Assembly: GCF_021130785.1 (NCBI RefSeq)
Contig: NW_025778892.1
Coordinates: 1 to 64,000, forward strand
Origin: Homalodisca vitripennis
Lineage: Eukaryota; Arthropoda; Insecta; Hemiptera; Cicadellidae
Length of the DNA stretch: 64,000 nt
Direction of reading: 5' to 3'
Positions 52,001 to 62,540 of the stretch are shown piece by piece. Numbering within the stretch: the stretch's first letter is position 1; every line of letters starts with the position of its first letter. The notes beneath the pieces were generated by a model. It ran no database searches, was not told the origin of the DNA, and saw only the letters and a program-made list of their open reading frames with translations. The position numbers and the translations under genes are program-made.

Positions 52001-52120
52001 AAGTTCTTTTAGAAACAGAGGTTATCAAATATATTATCACAACCATACAAATTTCAAACGCTTTGTCTAAAACATCCAATGCTCTTTTTCTTATTCTTTA
52101 TTAGGATGGATATTATTTGT
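49036..52120. other. AT-rich non-coding DNA
   Basis: No gene or classifiable element is seen over about 3 kb. Confidence 0.5.
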
Positions 52121-52161
52121 TTAAATATATATATATATATATTTAAATATATATATATATT
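52121..52161. repeat. (TA)n with TTTAAA palindromic interruption
   Basis: TA run split by ATTTAAAT, giving a self-complementary tract. Confidence 0.85.
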
Positions 52162-52908
52162 AACCACATACAAATTGTATTTTATTATTATATTATATTT
52201 CTTATAATTGTACATCATTTAAATATTAATTAGCACCTTACAAAAATAAAGTTGTTTTTCGTGTAAATTATAAAAAAATTTATTTTCTTAAGTTTTAGTA
52301 AAAAAAACCTAAGCCTTGCAACAGGTAAGGATATACGACCAAAGTTCAAAAATGTTATGTTATAATCAGCTAATTAGAGCAGCTAAAACTTAAACAGCTG
52401 ATTGTTGTGTCTTACAAGTAGTCATGTTAAAATAATGACAGTTTATAGTAAATTAATTATTACATGGATTTTTTAATCAATTGTCTCCCTTATTTTTCGA
52501 TCGATAGTTAAACACTTTTATTTTGTAATTAAATTGTCCAAATAAAGCTTTAAAAACTGTAATTATGATAATATATCGTCTTTAAGATATTTAAGCGTAA
52601 GGTTAAGAACGCGCAACTGTTAACTTGTTCTTATAATTGTTATTTAAAGTATCCGAATTGGGATAACATTGATGTAAGCTAGTATACATGATTAACTCCA
52701 GCTAAAAACAAAATAATATCAATCATAATTTTTAAAATTCACCGTTACTTTATTTGATTTAACTAAATATAAACTTTATTTTTATATATACATATAACAT
52801 ACTGTGCTGTCATAGAATATTACCTCTTTGTATTTTTAATGACATACGTTTTTATTTAGTACAAAATTGTTTATGTTACTATTGTTATTATTACTGTTAT
52901 TCAGTTGT
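52162..52908. other. AT-rich non-coding DNA
   Basis: Nothing recognisable. Confidence 0.5.
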
Positions 52909-52949
52909 GTGAGTCCGAAGATGTACTCATTGAGTACGAAAGGCCTCAC
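52909..52949 (+). ncRNA. Hammerhead-like stem-loop, probably a retroelement tail motif
   Basis: Two nested stems are visible: outer GTGAG (52909-52913) with CTCAC (52945-52949), and inner GTACTC (52923-52928) with GAGTAC (52932-52937) around a three-base loop. The inner stem is followed by GAAA and preceded by CCGAAGA where a hammerhead ribozyme would have CTGATGA. The motif is followed by an A-rich AAAATAAAAAAC tract. Similar GAAGATG-stem-GAAA strings are common near 3' ends of retroelements, so a relic tail is the most likely reading. Catalysis is unlikely with two core mismatches. Confidence 0.35.
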
Positions 52950-53652
52950 CAAAATAAAAAACTTAGTATTATTGGAGAGTTTGTTTAAATTAATATATCA
53001 TTTCCAATAAGACAAGAGCTTCAAGAATGTAATACCAATCAGTAAACAATGTAGGGTGTTCTGTTACATCGTGGTCGGTGTAACAACATAAGCCAATTGT
53101 AACGATTACCGCTGCATCTGATTTACCATTGGTACTTGTATTGTCAATGGCTAAGTACTTGGCTAAGTAGTTATTACTGTAACTGTGCTAACTATTTAGA
53201 CTGTCCTAACTATGCTGTAGATATTTGATTAAAAAAGTAAACTAAATAGTTTGCAATGTAATAGTTGAAGTTAAGTAAATTAAATTAACGAGGCATTTTA
53301 CTGACAGGTTTAACTTCGTACTCGGTAGTATGTAGTGAGTGTTTTCCATACTATGATTACACCCTGTTACGCAGACAGGATGGGGTGTTTGAATGGATAT
53401 ATACTTTGTAAAAGTTTAAAAATGTTATAAGGCAAGCAGGTAAGAACGCATATAATACCATATTTAGGAACCATTGATTAAATGTTAGATTCTTAATGAC
53501 ATTATTTCTTTGATAAATTGGATGATTGAAGGTTTTTTTTAAGTTTTAAGAGGAACCATACATGACAAAAACATAAATATTTATACAATAAAGTTAAACA
53601 ATCTGTTTAATTTATACAGTTTATAATATTCTAATAATCACCTAATATTCCT
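52950..53652. other. AT-rich non-coding DNA
   Basis: No gene is recognised. Near 53361-53390 ACACCC and GGGTGT flank a short segment and could form a hairpin. Confidence 0.45.
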
Positions 53653-53676
53653 TTATATATATATATATATATATAT
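53653..53676. repeat. (TA)n microsatellite
   Basis: Short uninterrupted TA run. Confidence 0.9.
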
Positions 53677-53779
53677 CAGTTATACATCCAATACTATATC
53701 AGTATGTTCTCAATGTATTGTACGGACAAACAGATAGAGACGACATTTTCACAGCCCCTTGATTGATTAGCTTCGCAAA

Positions 53780-53783
<4 letters not shown>

Positions 53784-53850
<67 letters not shown>
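53784..53850. repeat. (GT)n microsatellite
   Basis: About 67 bp of perfect GT repeats, immediately after a relic containing ACAAACAGATAGAGACGAC and TTTTCACAGCCCC (53727-53760), which resembles the reverse form of the TCTGTCTGT repeat family. Confidence 0.95.
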
Positions 53851-53853
<3 letters not shown>

Positions 53854-55085
53854 GATCATACGAGTTGATTTTATGAACATGGAATGTTAAAATATTGATA
53901 CCTATTTTTTTAAATTAATTAAATTTTGTATTTCGTGACATTCGAGTATCTTTACACTTCAATTAATATTTGTGTTTACTCTATCAAATTTACTCCCCAG
54001 AAGGAACTAAAAGCTATTTACCTTAAAAGCTATTCCCAATAGATTTATGTATAACATATACAGAATGTACACAAAAGGTTGTCACAAATTTCTATGTTGT
54101 TGATAGAACACATTATTAAAAATAAAACATTTCCGATAAACCTAGATCGGAAAATGAGTTGTTTAGCCGCTAGCAACCAACTTGTATTTTTTTATAAAAC
54201 TCTATACCTCTAGACTAGTAAAGCTACAGATACAAACTTTACACATACGCTATAGCGAATAAGAGCAAAAATGTTACATTTCCTGTAATATTAACAAAAT
54301 GGTCACTGCTAAAATTTTTAAAGTCAATTACTAATACAATGTAAAGTAAATCAAATTTAGCAATATCAAATGCTATGGATATTTTATATCATTCTAACTG
54401 GACATTGAGAAAACTGACGTCTCCCAACTGAAACAGTTTTGCTACTAATGACTTGTGCAAGCGAAGACTAACTATAAAGTGATCGTGCTCGCTTATGAGT
54501 TGGCAGATTATAACAGAAGAATTAAATGTGATTTTCAAAATAGTTGGCATCTTGTAAATGTTTTATAACGGATGTAAAACAGGTGATACATTTCAACTGA
54601 CAAGATGTTTCTGTTTCCAGCTTGTGCAAGCATACCTACAAAGAGGTTGTACTCACTTATGCGTTGATGGATTTTGTTATAAATGTACCGCTGGAATTGT
54701 TATAAAAAATATAAATAAATGGCAAATAGTTAATTTTTTATAACTATAATGGGTCTTTTAACTTGACTTCAAAAAGTCTAACACACACCTTAATGTTTAT
54801 TAAGAATTTAAGTCATAGAGTGTAATATATCAAGAATTTAAAGTCTCTTAATGCTTTGTACATTCTTACTCGAATGTACTATTTATTTAATGACAATCAT
54901 AATTACTTTTCCAGCATGAACTATATACCCTTTGATATACAGTCACTGAAGATATTTCTGGAGGTTTTGAAATAGCGTTTGTGAACAGCCGCAAATATTC
55001 TGAGATTCCATCCCCGTTTGTTCGATGTGGCATACAGTATCTCATAAACTGTTGGGTAACATGTTATTTATTTGTAGAACTACCA

Positions 55086-55089
<4 letters not shown>
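53851..55089. other. AT-rich non-coding DNA with a weak ~169-bp duplication
   Basis: Two diverged copies of a segment starting CTTGTGCAAGC lie near 54449-54515 and 54618-54684. The 61-codon frame at 54558-54743, with a CTHLCVDGFCYKC cysteine cluster, overlaps the second copy and is probably incidental. Confidence 0.4.

Positions 55090-55134
<45 letters not shown>
55090..55134. repeat. (TA)n microsatellite
   Basis: Uninterrupted TA run. Confidence 0.95.
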
Positions 55135-55137
<3 letters not shown>

Positions 55138-56171
55138 CCATTAATTTATTATTAATGAAATATCTTACTTTTAATCGTAATGCAACAAAAGAATAAGGAT
55201 AGCAATATGAGGATAATGTAGTTTAAAATTGTTAAACACTAATAAAGTGTTAAACAATAACAATAATATCAAGTATTTAGTCATTTTAATAATTTTGTTC
55301 ACTTTCATCATCTCTATGAATTCTCCATAACATAATAGTGTTCAAATACAAATAAACTGATCAATAAAATTTGTTTTACAATCTTGAAACACAAACTGAC
55401 GATATTAACATATGCAGTAATTATTTTTTGCAAGACTAACCTCTCATAGCACCATCGTCTATAGCGGGATAATACAATGCATAATGTGCGTAAATAACAA
55501 TATCCGCCATAACTCAGTGTTTAATACACACGTTACATGTTTTACGGAGCTATCGTAGCATATTAACCTCACACAACACTGTATTGTAACAACACACTAA
55601 GGACTAGTAGTGCACTAATAGGACGAATTTGGAACAGTCTACTATGCCAACTCTTTTGTTCTTAATTTCACATATCTTTCCACGTATTATCATATTACTA
55701 GCGGGTTATAAAAATCATTTCTTTTATAAGCATTGCATTTTTACAAAGGCCTAAATTGGTATAATTATATTATTGTTAGTAAAAGTAATTTTATGCTATT
55801 GTATCTCGTGATCTTTTTTTCATTAAAAAGTAATGAAATGAATTCAAAGAAGAAACGATATTTTCCTTATTTTTTTGTCATATTGTAGTTCCAATTAGTA
55901 TTGTGAGTCCTAATTATGATCGCAACATGGCCGAACTGATTCCATAACAAGTTTTTGTGACATCTACAAATATCCTGATGGTGACTGTATAGTAAAAATT
56001 TTTAAAAGAAGGCTGCAGAGTGATAATTAATGTCGATTTACTCAAAAGTACCTCACAGATATTCCACACAGATATCTTCTATTTATTTTAGGTATAAGGC
56101 AATGCCAAGAAAACATTATATACAAGATTAGGAATTTATCAATAAAGGGGGAACCTCTCCAAGTAACTCAT
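55135..56171. other. AT-rich non-coding DNA
   Basis: Nothing recognisable. Confidence 0.5.

Positions 56172-56234
<63 letters not shown>
56172..56234. repeat. Compound (GT)n(AT)n microsatellite
   Basis: A short GT run passing into about 50 bp of AT repeats, about 180 bp upstream of the LTR element. Confidence 0.95.
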
Positions 56235-56240
<6 letters not shown>

Positions 56241-56414
56241 TTTATAATGTATTTAAGATTGATTAAAACGGGCAGAGGTGAAACCCCTCCTAATGTACTG
56301 ATACAGAGGTGTTGTCCTTGAAGTAATAAGAATTTTGTTATCAGTATTTGCGTCACAATATCAACTGTAAACATACCAATACACAGTTTTAAACACTTTA
56401 AAATTATAATAAAC

Positions 56415-56566
56415 TGATACATATGATTGATTTAATTTTGCCTTTTATAATTAATCCATCAGATGTTTTTTTGTTTATGTTTTAAAAATGTGGTTCTGAA
56501 AATACAATTCAATGTTATGGCAGATTACAGTTTATTTCTTATTTTTATAAGTTTAGTAATTTAACA
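56415..56566 (+). repeat. 5' LTR (152 bp)
   Basis: Begins TGATACATATG and ends TTTAACA, giving the canonical TG...CA ends. It is identical to the 3' LTR except for seven rather than eight T in one run. At 152 bp it is short for gypsy but normal for mag-like elements. It should carry the element promoter; no standout TATA box can be picked in such AT-rich sequence. Confidence 0.97.
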
Positions 56567-56567
56567 G

Positions 56568-56579
56568 TGGCGACGAGGT
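56568..56579 (+). other. Primer-binding site, tRNA-Ser(GCU)
   Basis: TGGCGACGAGGT starts two bases after the LTR. TGG complements the CCA tail, and CGACGAGG complements the acceptor end of insect tRNA-Ser(GCU) as I recall it. The host tRNA would prime minus-strand DNA synthesis. Confidence 0.8.
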
Positions 56580-56593
56580 AAAAAGAAGGAGAA

Positions 56594-59500
56594 ATGACTA
56601 AAGAAGAAGAAGAGTTACAAAAACTAAAAAAAGCTCGATCTATTATTAAGGGCCAATTTTCAAAGGGCAAAAGACTTCCTGAAGGTAACCCTACATTAAC
56701 CGAACTAAATATAAAAATCAAGGCTGTGACTGAATACTGGGAACGTTACAAGCAGGTTCAGAATGGCATTGATTGTTTGACAGATGAAAACTATTTAGAA
56801 CATGAAATAGAATACAGACGTAATGTGGAGGATGAGTATTTAAACCTTACAACAAAATTACAAGAAATGGTACACAATCTCAAAGACACAAACATTACAT
56901 ATACTTCATCTCCAAGTGAAGCTGTTTGTACGGTTTCAAACTACACTTCAGGGAATATAAATTTCAATCCCTACCACCCTGATGAAACCATTTCAAATTT
57001 TGTGAGAAGATTAGAAGTGTTTTTACAACTAAAGAATCAAAGAGCTGATGATAAAACTAAAGTTTACACATTGCTACATGCTCTCACTCCCCAACTGCAC
57101 CAACAACTGTACGATATTTGTGCTCCCAACGACCCGTTAGATAAAGATTACGACGAGTTAGTACAGCTTCTCAAGGATTTTATCGACCCGCAACCAAGCC
57201 AGTGGGCCTTGCAGCATAAATTTATTTCACGGACTCAATAAGAACATGAATCAGTTAGTGAGTTCTCGGTGGCTCTCAAGAAGATGACAATTAACTGTAA
57301 CTTCAATTGTGGTTGCGGTAAATCAGTTGCAGACTTATTTCTCAAGTTACAGTTTATTCGTGGATTGAAAGACATAGATATTCGGACTAAATTACTCCAA
57401 GACCGCGAGAAACACACCTATCAGGACATTGTGAACATAGCTTCGGCTATAGAGCTTGCCAAAGCAGAAAGTATGACTGTTAGCCGAACACGTACTGAAC
57501 ACATTGAATTAAATCAGGTTCAGCAAAGACATTCAAATGAAGAAAACACATCTAAGAGAGTCTCACCTCGGCCAAAACCTCTACTTAGTCCACGTTCAAC
57601 AAATTCAGCCATTGAAAAGCTCAAAGGAAAATGCTATCGTTGTGGTTCACCCTCCCATCGTGCTAATAGCTGCAGATTCATAGATGCAACTTGTCGAAAA
57701 TGTGGAAAAGTTGGACACATAGCTAGTGTTTGTTTGCAAAGTAAATCTCAATTACAAATGAAACCTAAACAACATCAAACTGAAAACAAAAGTGACTTGA
57801 ATAGTGAGAATGAATATGAGATTAATGTAATTAGTGACAGAAATAATGACAAATTTATGGTTAACATCAACATCGAAGGCAGGACATTACCCATGGAATT
57901 AGACACTGGTGCAGCTCTTAGTACAATGTCGTACAACGAGTTTAAAAAGCTTGCCATCCCACAGAAAATATTTTCTACTAACATTGAACTTCGAACTTAT
58001 ACAGGAGAAACCATAAAACCGAAAGGAGTAACATTTGTTAAATGCACGTACAAGACTCAGAAGTTTGTTGGAAAACTTTACCTAATTGATCAAAACGTTG
58101 ACGCCATATTCGGAAGGGACTGGTTGAGAGAAGTTAAATTAGATTGGGGTGAGATTAAAAGTCTTACAACGAGTCAGACTTCAAATCTAGGAAGCTTGTT
58201 AAGTGAATTTAGTGACTTATTTGATGGAAAAATTGGTGTTATACCTGAATATCTGGGACATTTTAGACTTACTGATGGCGCGACGCCAATATTTGTAAAA
58301 CCAAGACAAGTACCGTTTTCCCTAATAAGTAAAGTAGAAAATGAACTTACGAGACTAGAAGATTGTTGAATCATAACAAAAGTAGATCATTCAGACTGGG
58401 GAACACCCATCGTACCTGTTGTCAAGCCGAACGGTCAAACACGGATTTGTGCTGACTATAAAGTGACTTTAAACAAAGTGATCAAAGACGAAAACCATCC
58501 ATTACCCAGGATTGAAGAAATCTTCTCTCAAATGAACGGAGGAAAATTATTTTGTACCTGGGATATTTCTAATGCTTACCTCCACATGAAAATGGACGAA
58601 GAAAGTGCACACATGCAGACACTCAGCACCCATAAAGGTATGTACAAAGTAAATCGTTTGATGTTTGGGGTGAAGGTAGCACCATCTCTCTGGCAACAAT
58701 TCATGGACAAAACCTTGCAGGGACTTTCTGGTGTACAATGTTTCTTTGACGATATTATCGTTCAGGGTAAAACAGCTGAAGAATTATTGGCTAGATTACG
58801 TAAAGTTCTAGAACGATTAAGAAACAATAACTTAAAGATGAACCGAGATAAATGCAAGTTTTTTCAAACGAGTATCCAATATCTTGGGCATGTCATTGAT
58901 GCTCAAGGACTTCACAAAACCAAAGACAAAGTCTTGTCTATCATGAACAGCAAAAGACCGGAAAACATAAGTAAACTTAGAACATTTCTCGGTCTGGCAA
59001 ACTATTACAACAAGTTCATCAAAGATTTAGCAACAATCCTCCACCCACTCAATAATTTACTGAAGAAAGGCAACCGTTATATGTGGACTTCAAAATGTGA
59101 AGAAGGCTTTCAGAAGGTTAAGTCGGAAATAACCAGTAACAATGTACTTGTCCACTACAATCCAGAACTCCCATTAGTGCTTGCAACCGATGCGTCTCCA
59201 GTGGGCCTTGGAGCCTGTCTTTCAAATCGATACAGCGATGGAAGTGAGAGGCCAATTAGTTTTGCCTCACGCACTTTGACCAAATGTGAACAAAAATACA
59301 GTCAAATTGATAAGGAAGCAACAGGTATTTACTGGGAACTCAAGAAATTTTTCCCTTACTGCTACGGGCGAAAGTTCATTTTAGTGACAGACCATAAACC
59401 ATTAGTGTCAATATTCAGTCCCACCAAAACCCTTCCAACAATATCTGCTACAAGACTGTTCAATTATGCACACTTTTTATCAGGTTTTGACTACTCAATT

Positions 59501-60682
59501 GAATATAGAAGAACCTCTGACCATGCCAACGTTGACTTTTTGTCTCGTTTTCCTACTGAACATAGCACTAAAAACTTTGTGGACGATTGCAGCCTTTTTC
59601 AACTTAATCAACTTGATTCATTGCAGATTGACAGTATGCTTATATCCAGAACAACTGCTCAAGATAAATATTTACAACCAGTACTACATGCCCTTGAAAC
59701 AGGAGAGACGGTCGAACCTTTTGGTTTCCATGACAACGAACTAACACTACAAAATGGTTGCATATTCAAGGGCTACAGGATAATGATTCCAGAAGCTTTA
59801 CAACACTCAGTGTTAAATGAACTACATGTTGGACATCTAGGCATGGAGAAGATGAAAATCCTTGCTAGAAGTTTTTGCACGTGGAAAAGTATTGACAGAG
59901 ATATTGAGCAAATGGTACGTACATGTAAACAATGTCGACTAAAACAAAATCAACCTGCAAAAGGACCGAATCATCCATGGCTGACCCCTCAAGGACCATG
60001 GGAGAGATTACACATAGATTTTGCTGGCCCGATACAAGGTCAGTGGTATTTCATTGTTGTGGACGCCTTTACCAAGTGGGTTGAAGTAATCCCTACTAAA
60101 AACACGTCAGCAGAATGGTGTATGAAGGAGCTAAGAAAAATGTTTTCTACATTCGGCCTTCCTTTGGTCTTAGTTTCAGACAATGGAAGCCAATTTACAT
60201 CTACAATATTTCGCCAGTTCTTATCTGCTAATGGTGTTGTACACAAAACTACAGCTCCCTACCATCCTTCGTCTAATGGACAAGCTGAGCGTTATGTCCA
60301 AACAGTAAAAAAATCACTGAGGGCAATGGAAGATGAGGGGGGAAAGATTGAGCTAAAATTATATAGGCTTTTGATGCAACTTCGACAATCTCCAAACACA
60401 ACTGGCTCAAACTCATACAACTTAATGTTTGGAAGAAGTGTTCGAACTCACTTGAGCCTATTACTACCAGATAGCAAAAATGCACAAGAAGTTACACGAA
60501 TCGTACGCAGACAATTTCAGGTGGGAGACAGAGTACAGGCTCGAGATTACACCAACTCAAGATACAAGTGGAGTTTTGGAACAATTATGGAAAAAGAAAG
60601 TTCGCTACTGTACAAAGTTAAAATGGACGATGGAAGTGTTTGGAGGAGGCATGTTTACCAGCTATTGAAATGTGAAGTTTAG
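56594..60682 (+). pseudogene. gag-pol polyprotein, one frame with two nonsense codons
   Basis: One frame of 1363 codons encodes the structural and replication proteins. Residues 1-95 are charged and helical, with a KGQFSKGKRLPEGN segment; 122-295 look like capsid. Two CCHC knuckles (CYRCGSPSHRANSC near 347, CRKCGKVGHIASVC near 367) bind RNA. Protease has LDTGA near 437. Reverse transcriptase has WDISNAYL (Asp near 657) and FFDDI (near 719-720). RNase H residues are near 866, 908 and 933. Integrase has a zinc-binding HVGH/CKQC region and a D-D-35-E core near 1142, 1196 and 1232. A GPY/F-like tail ends WRRHVYQLL. TAA at 57239 (codon 216, within gag) and TGA at 58367 (codon 592, just before the RT core) interrupt it; the frame is the same throughout, with no shift. 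Without readthrough only a truncated Gag is made. The start is the first ATG after the primer site, GAGAAATGACT context. Confidence 0.93.
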
Positions 60683-60693
60683 GGGGGGAGAAT
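60681..60693 (+). other. Polypurine tract
   Basis: AGGGGGGGAGAAT directly abuts the 3' LTR and overlaps the last bases of the gag-pol stop codon. It primes plus-strand synthesis in LTR elements. Confidence 0.9.
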
Positions 60694-60846
60694 TGATACA
60701 TATGATTGATTTAATTTTGCCTTTTATAATTAATCCATCAGATGTTTTTTTTGTTTATGTTTTAAAAATGTGGTTCTGAAAATACAATTCAATGTTATGG
60801 CAGATTACAGTTTATTTCTTATTTTTATAAGTTTAGTAATTTAACA
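60694..60846 (+). repeat. 3' LTR (153 bp)
   Basis: Same sequence as 56415-56566 with one extra T. It begins 11 bases after the gag-pol stop codon (60680-60682), so there is no room for an env gene. Confidence 0.97.
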
Positions 60847-60851
60847 TAAAC

Positions 60852-61592
60852 CCATACTATTTTAATTGTAAAGAATTAATAAAAAGTGGTGGTAAGGGTG
60901 ATTTAGAGAGTGCTTGAAGAGATAAAATATTCAAAATCATCATGAACCTGGCTTTTTACAATATAAAAGGTATAAAGTCAGACCACCTGTGGAACTCTAA
61001 AGTGATCGCTCTTATTGCCATCATTGCCTTGACCATTTGAAAATATTTACTGCAAATATACCTCAGGAAAATATTTATCTTACTGTTGAAAACATTACTG
61101 TTTATTTACCTCCACCACTGTTATATTGCGATAGTTTATAAGTCTGTCAGGAATATATGTATATTTACTATCTCACTTTTAAATGGCGTTTGGAAATATT
61201 ATTCTCGACCATTACTCATATTATTACTCATATATGAACAGATTAGTATTGGTTTAACTGACAAACAACTAATATTGAATATAAGCTAATAGTTCTAATA
61301 GGTGTTTGTAAACATAAAAATGAATGAAAATCTAGTATTTTGCATATTATTTCAATAACTGCTTAAAATTGCTGTAATGCGTTAAGAGCTATATGTTACT
61401 AATATGTTATTACGTTTTCTTGAACAACTTACCGATTTTTATCAACTATTAGTTTAAACAAAAACATGTATGACAGTCAGTTACAAGTCATTTGTCTCAT
61501 ATGAGATTTAATTTAACGTTTTAGTTTAAGGTCGTATATGTATTACATTTTAAATATAATTGTTCACTTTTAGAAACTGAAGCAAATAAGAT
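60852..61592. other. AT-rich non-coding DNA
   Basis: No gene is recognised. The 67-codon frame at 61086-61289 is low-complexity. Confidence 0.5.
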
Positions 61593-62250
61593 AATTTAAC
61601 ATAAGTCTACGTTATTATAAAATAATAGACTAAAGAGTTGTGACACACATGATTTAGGAATCACAACAAACATGCGAGTTAAAACATATTTACACAATGT
61701 ACTCGTCATAAAACTATCGAATTATTATATGTTGGATTAAATTTATTTTGTTATTTATTTAGTATATTTTGCTATATATTATATAATATATTTTATTCCA
61801 GTTTAGTATTATGAACAAATTTACTTGCTCAAATTAATTTATGTTAACTATATAGACATTTTGTACAAATTGTAAAATTAAATGTTGGAGAGAGAGGTGC
61901 CTCACTCTAATCTCTGAGAATATGTTCTTTCCAGCAGATCTCGTGATTTAACTTTAGTTTAAAATAAGCTAATTACTTCCTGCAAATTTATTCTATCCCA
62001 GTCATTCTTTGGTTATAGAAATAACACCATGAAAAGTGTAACTGAGGAATGTTTACATGCTAATTACGATTCCATAATTCAATGTACGTGTAATAAACAA
62101 CGGCGCACACGTAACATATAAATTTCTGTTAGGCCACATTTCAGTATTTTTTAATAAGTAAAACTAAAGTCCATTGAAGTTAAGTATACTGTATAAGCAA
62201 TCAACCCAAAACACGATTAAACGTTCTAAATGCGTTAAATTGTGTTGCAA
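61593..62250 (-). repeat. Dispersed ~650-bp repeat, copy 2
   Basis: Inverted relative to copy 1 (1811-2452). The best block, 62037-62078, is a perfect 42-base match. It contains the shared GTGAGGCAC...CAACATTTAATTTTACAAT region (in reverse). No termini or coding capacity are seen. Confidence 0.75.
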
Positions 62251-62486
62251 AATTAAAAATAGTATGATGTCAGTTTTTGGGCATTTCATTTAGGTTAGTA
62301 AAATTTATTTATTATATATTTTTTAACACTATCGTGTTCGTCTAAAACTTGAATAACTGATAAAACTGCAAGTTAAAATATGTATATGACTATTTTTAAT
62401 TACCTAAACTTAGGTTTCATATCTGTGTACAGAAATATATATATATATAAAATTATTTTATTATATTGTATATGTGTATATAATAT

Positions 62487-62540
<54 letters not shown>

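Larger units (their letters stand above)
56410..60851 (+). mobile_element. Ty3/gypsy LTR retrotransposon (mag-like), nearly intact
   Basis: A complete element from 56415 to 60846 bounded by a perfect 5-bp target duplication TAAAC (56410-56414 and 60847-60851). Order: 5' LTR, primer-binding site, single gag-pol frame (protease, reverse transcriptase, RNase H, integrase), polypurine tract, 3' LTR. Integrase after RT/RNase H places it in Ty3/gypsy. Short LTRs, a tRNA-Ser primer site, a single frame without env or chromodomain, and a terminal WRRHVYQLL motif point to the mag lineage (inference). The LTRs differ by one T in a homopolymer, so insertion is recent; the coding frame has two stops. Confidence 0.95.

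Noticed and set aside
54558..54743. Cysteine-rich small protein (CTHLCVDGFCYKC)
   Set aside because: It overlaps one half of a diverged ~169-bp duplication, and the other half has no open frame, so coding is unlikely.
60694..61289. Search for an env gene downstream of pol
   Set aside because: The 3' LTR begins 11 bases after the gag-pol stop and no envelope-like frame exists inside the element.
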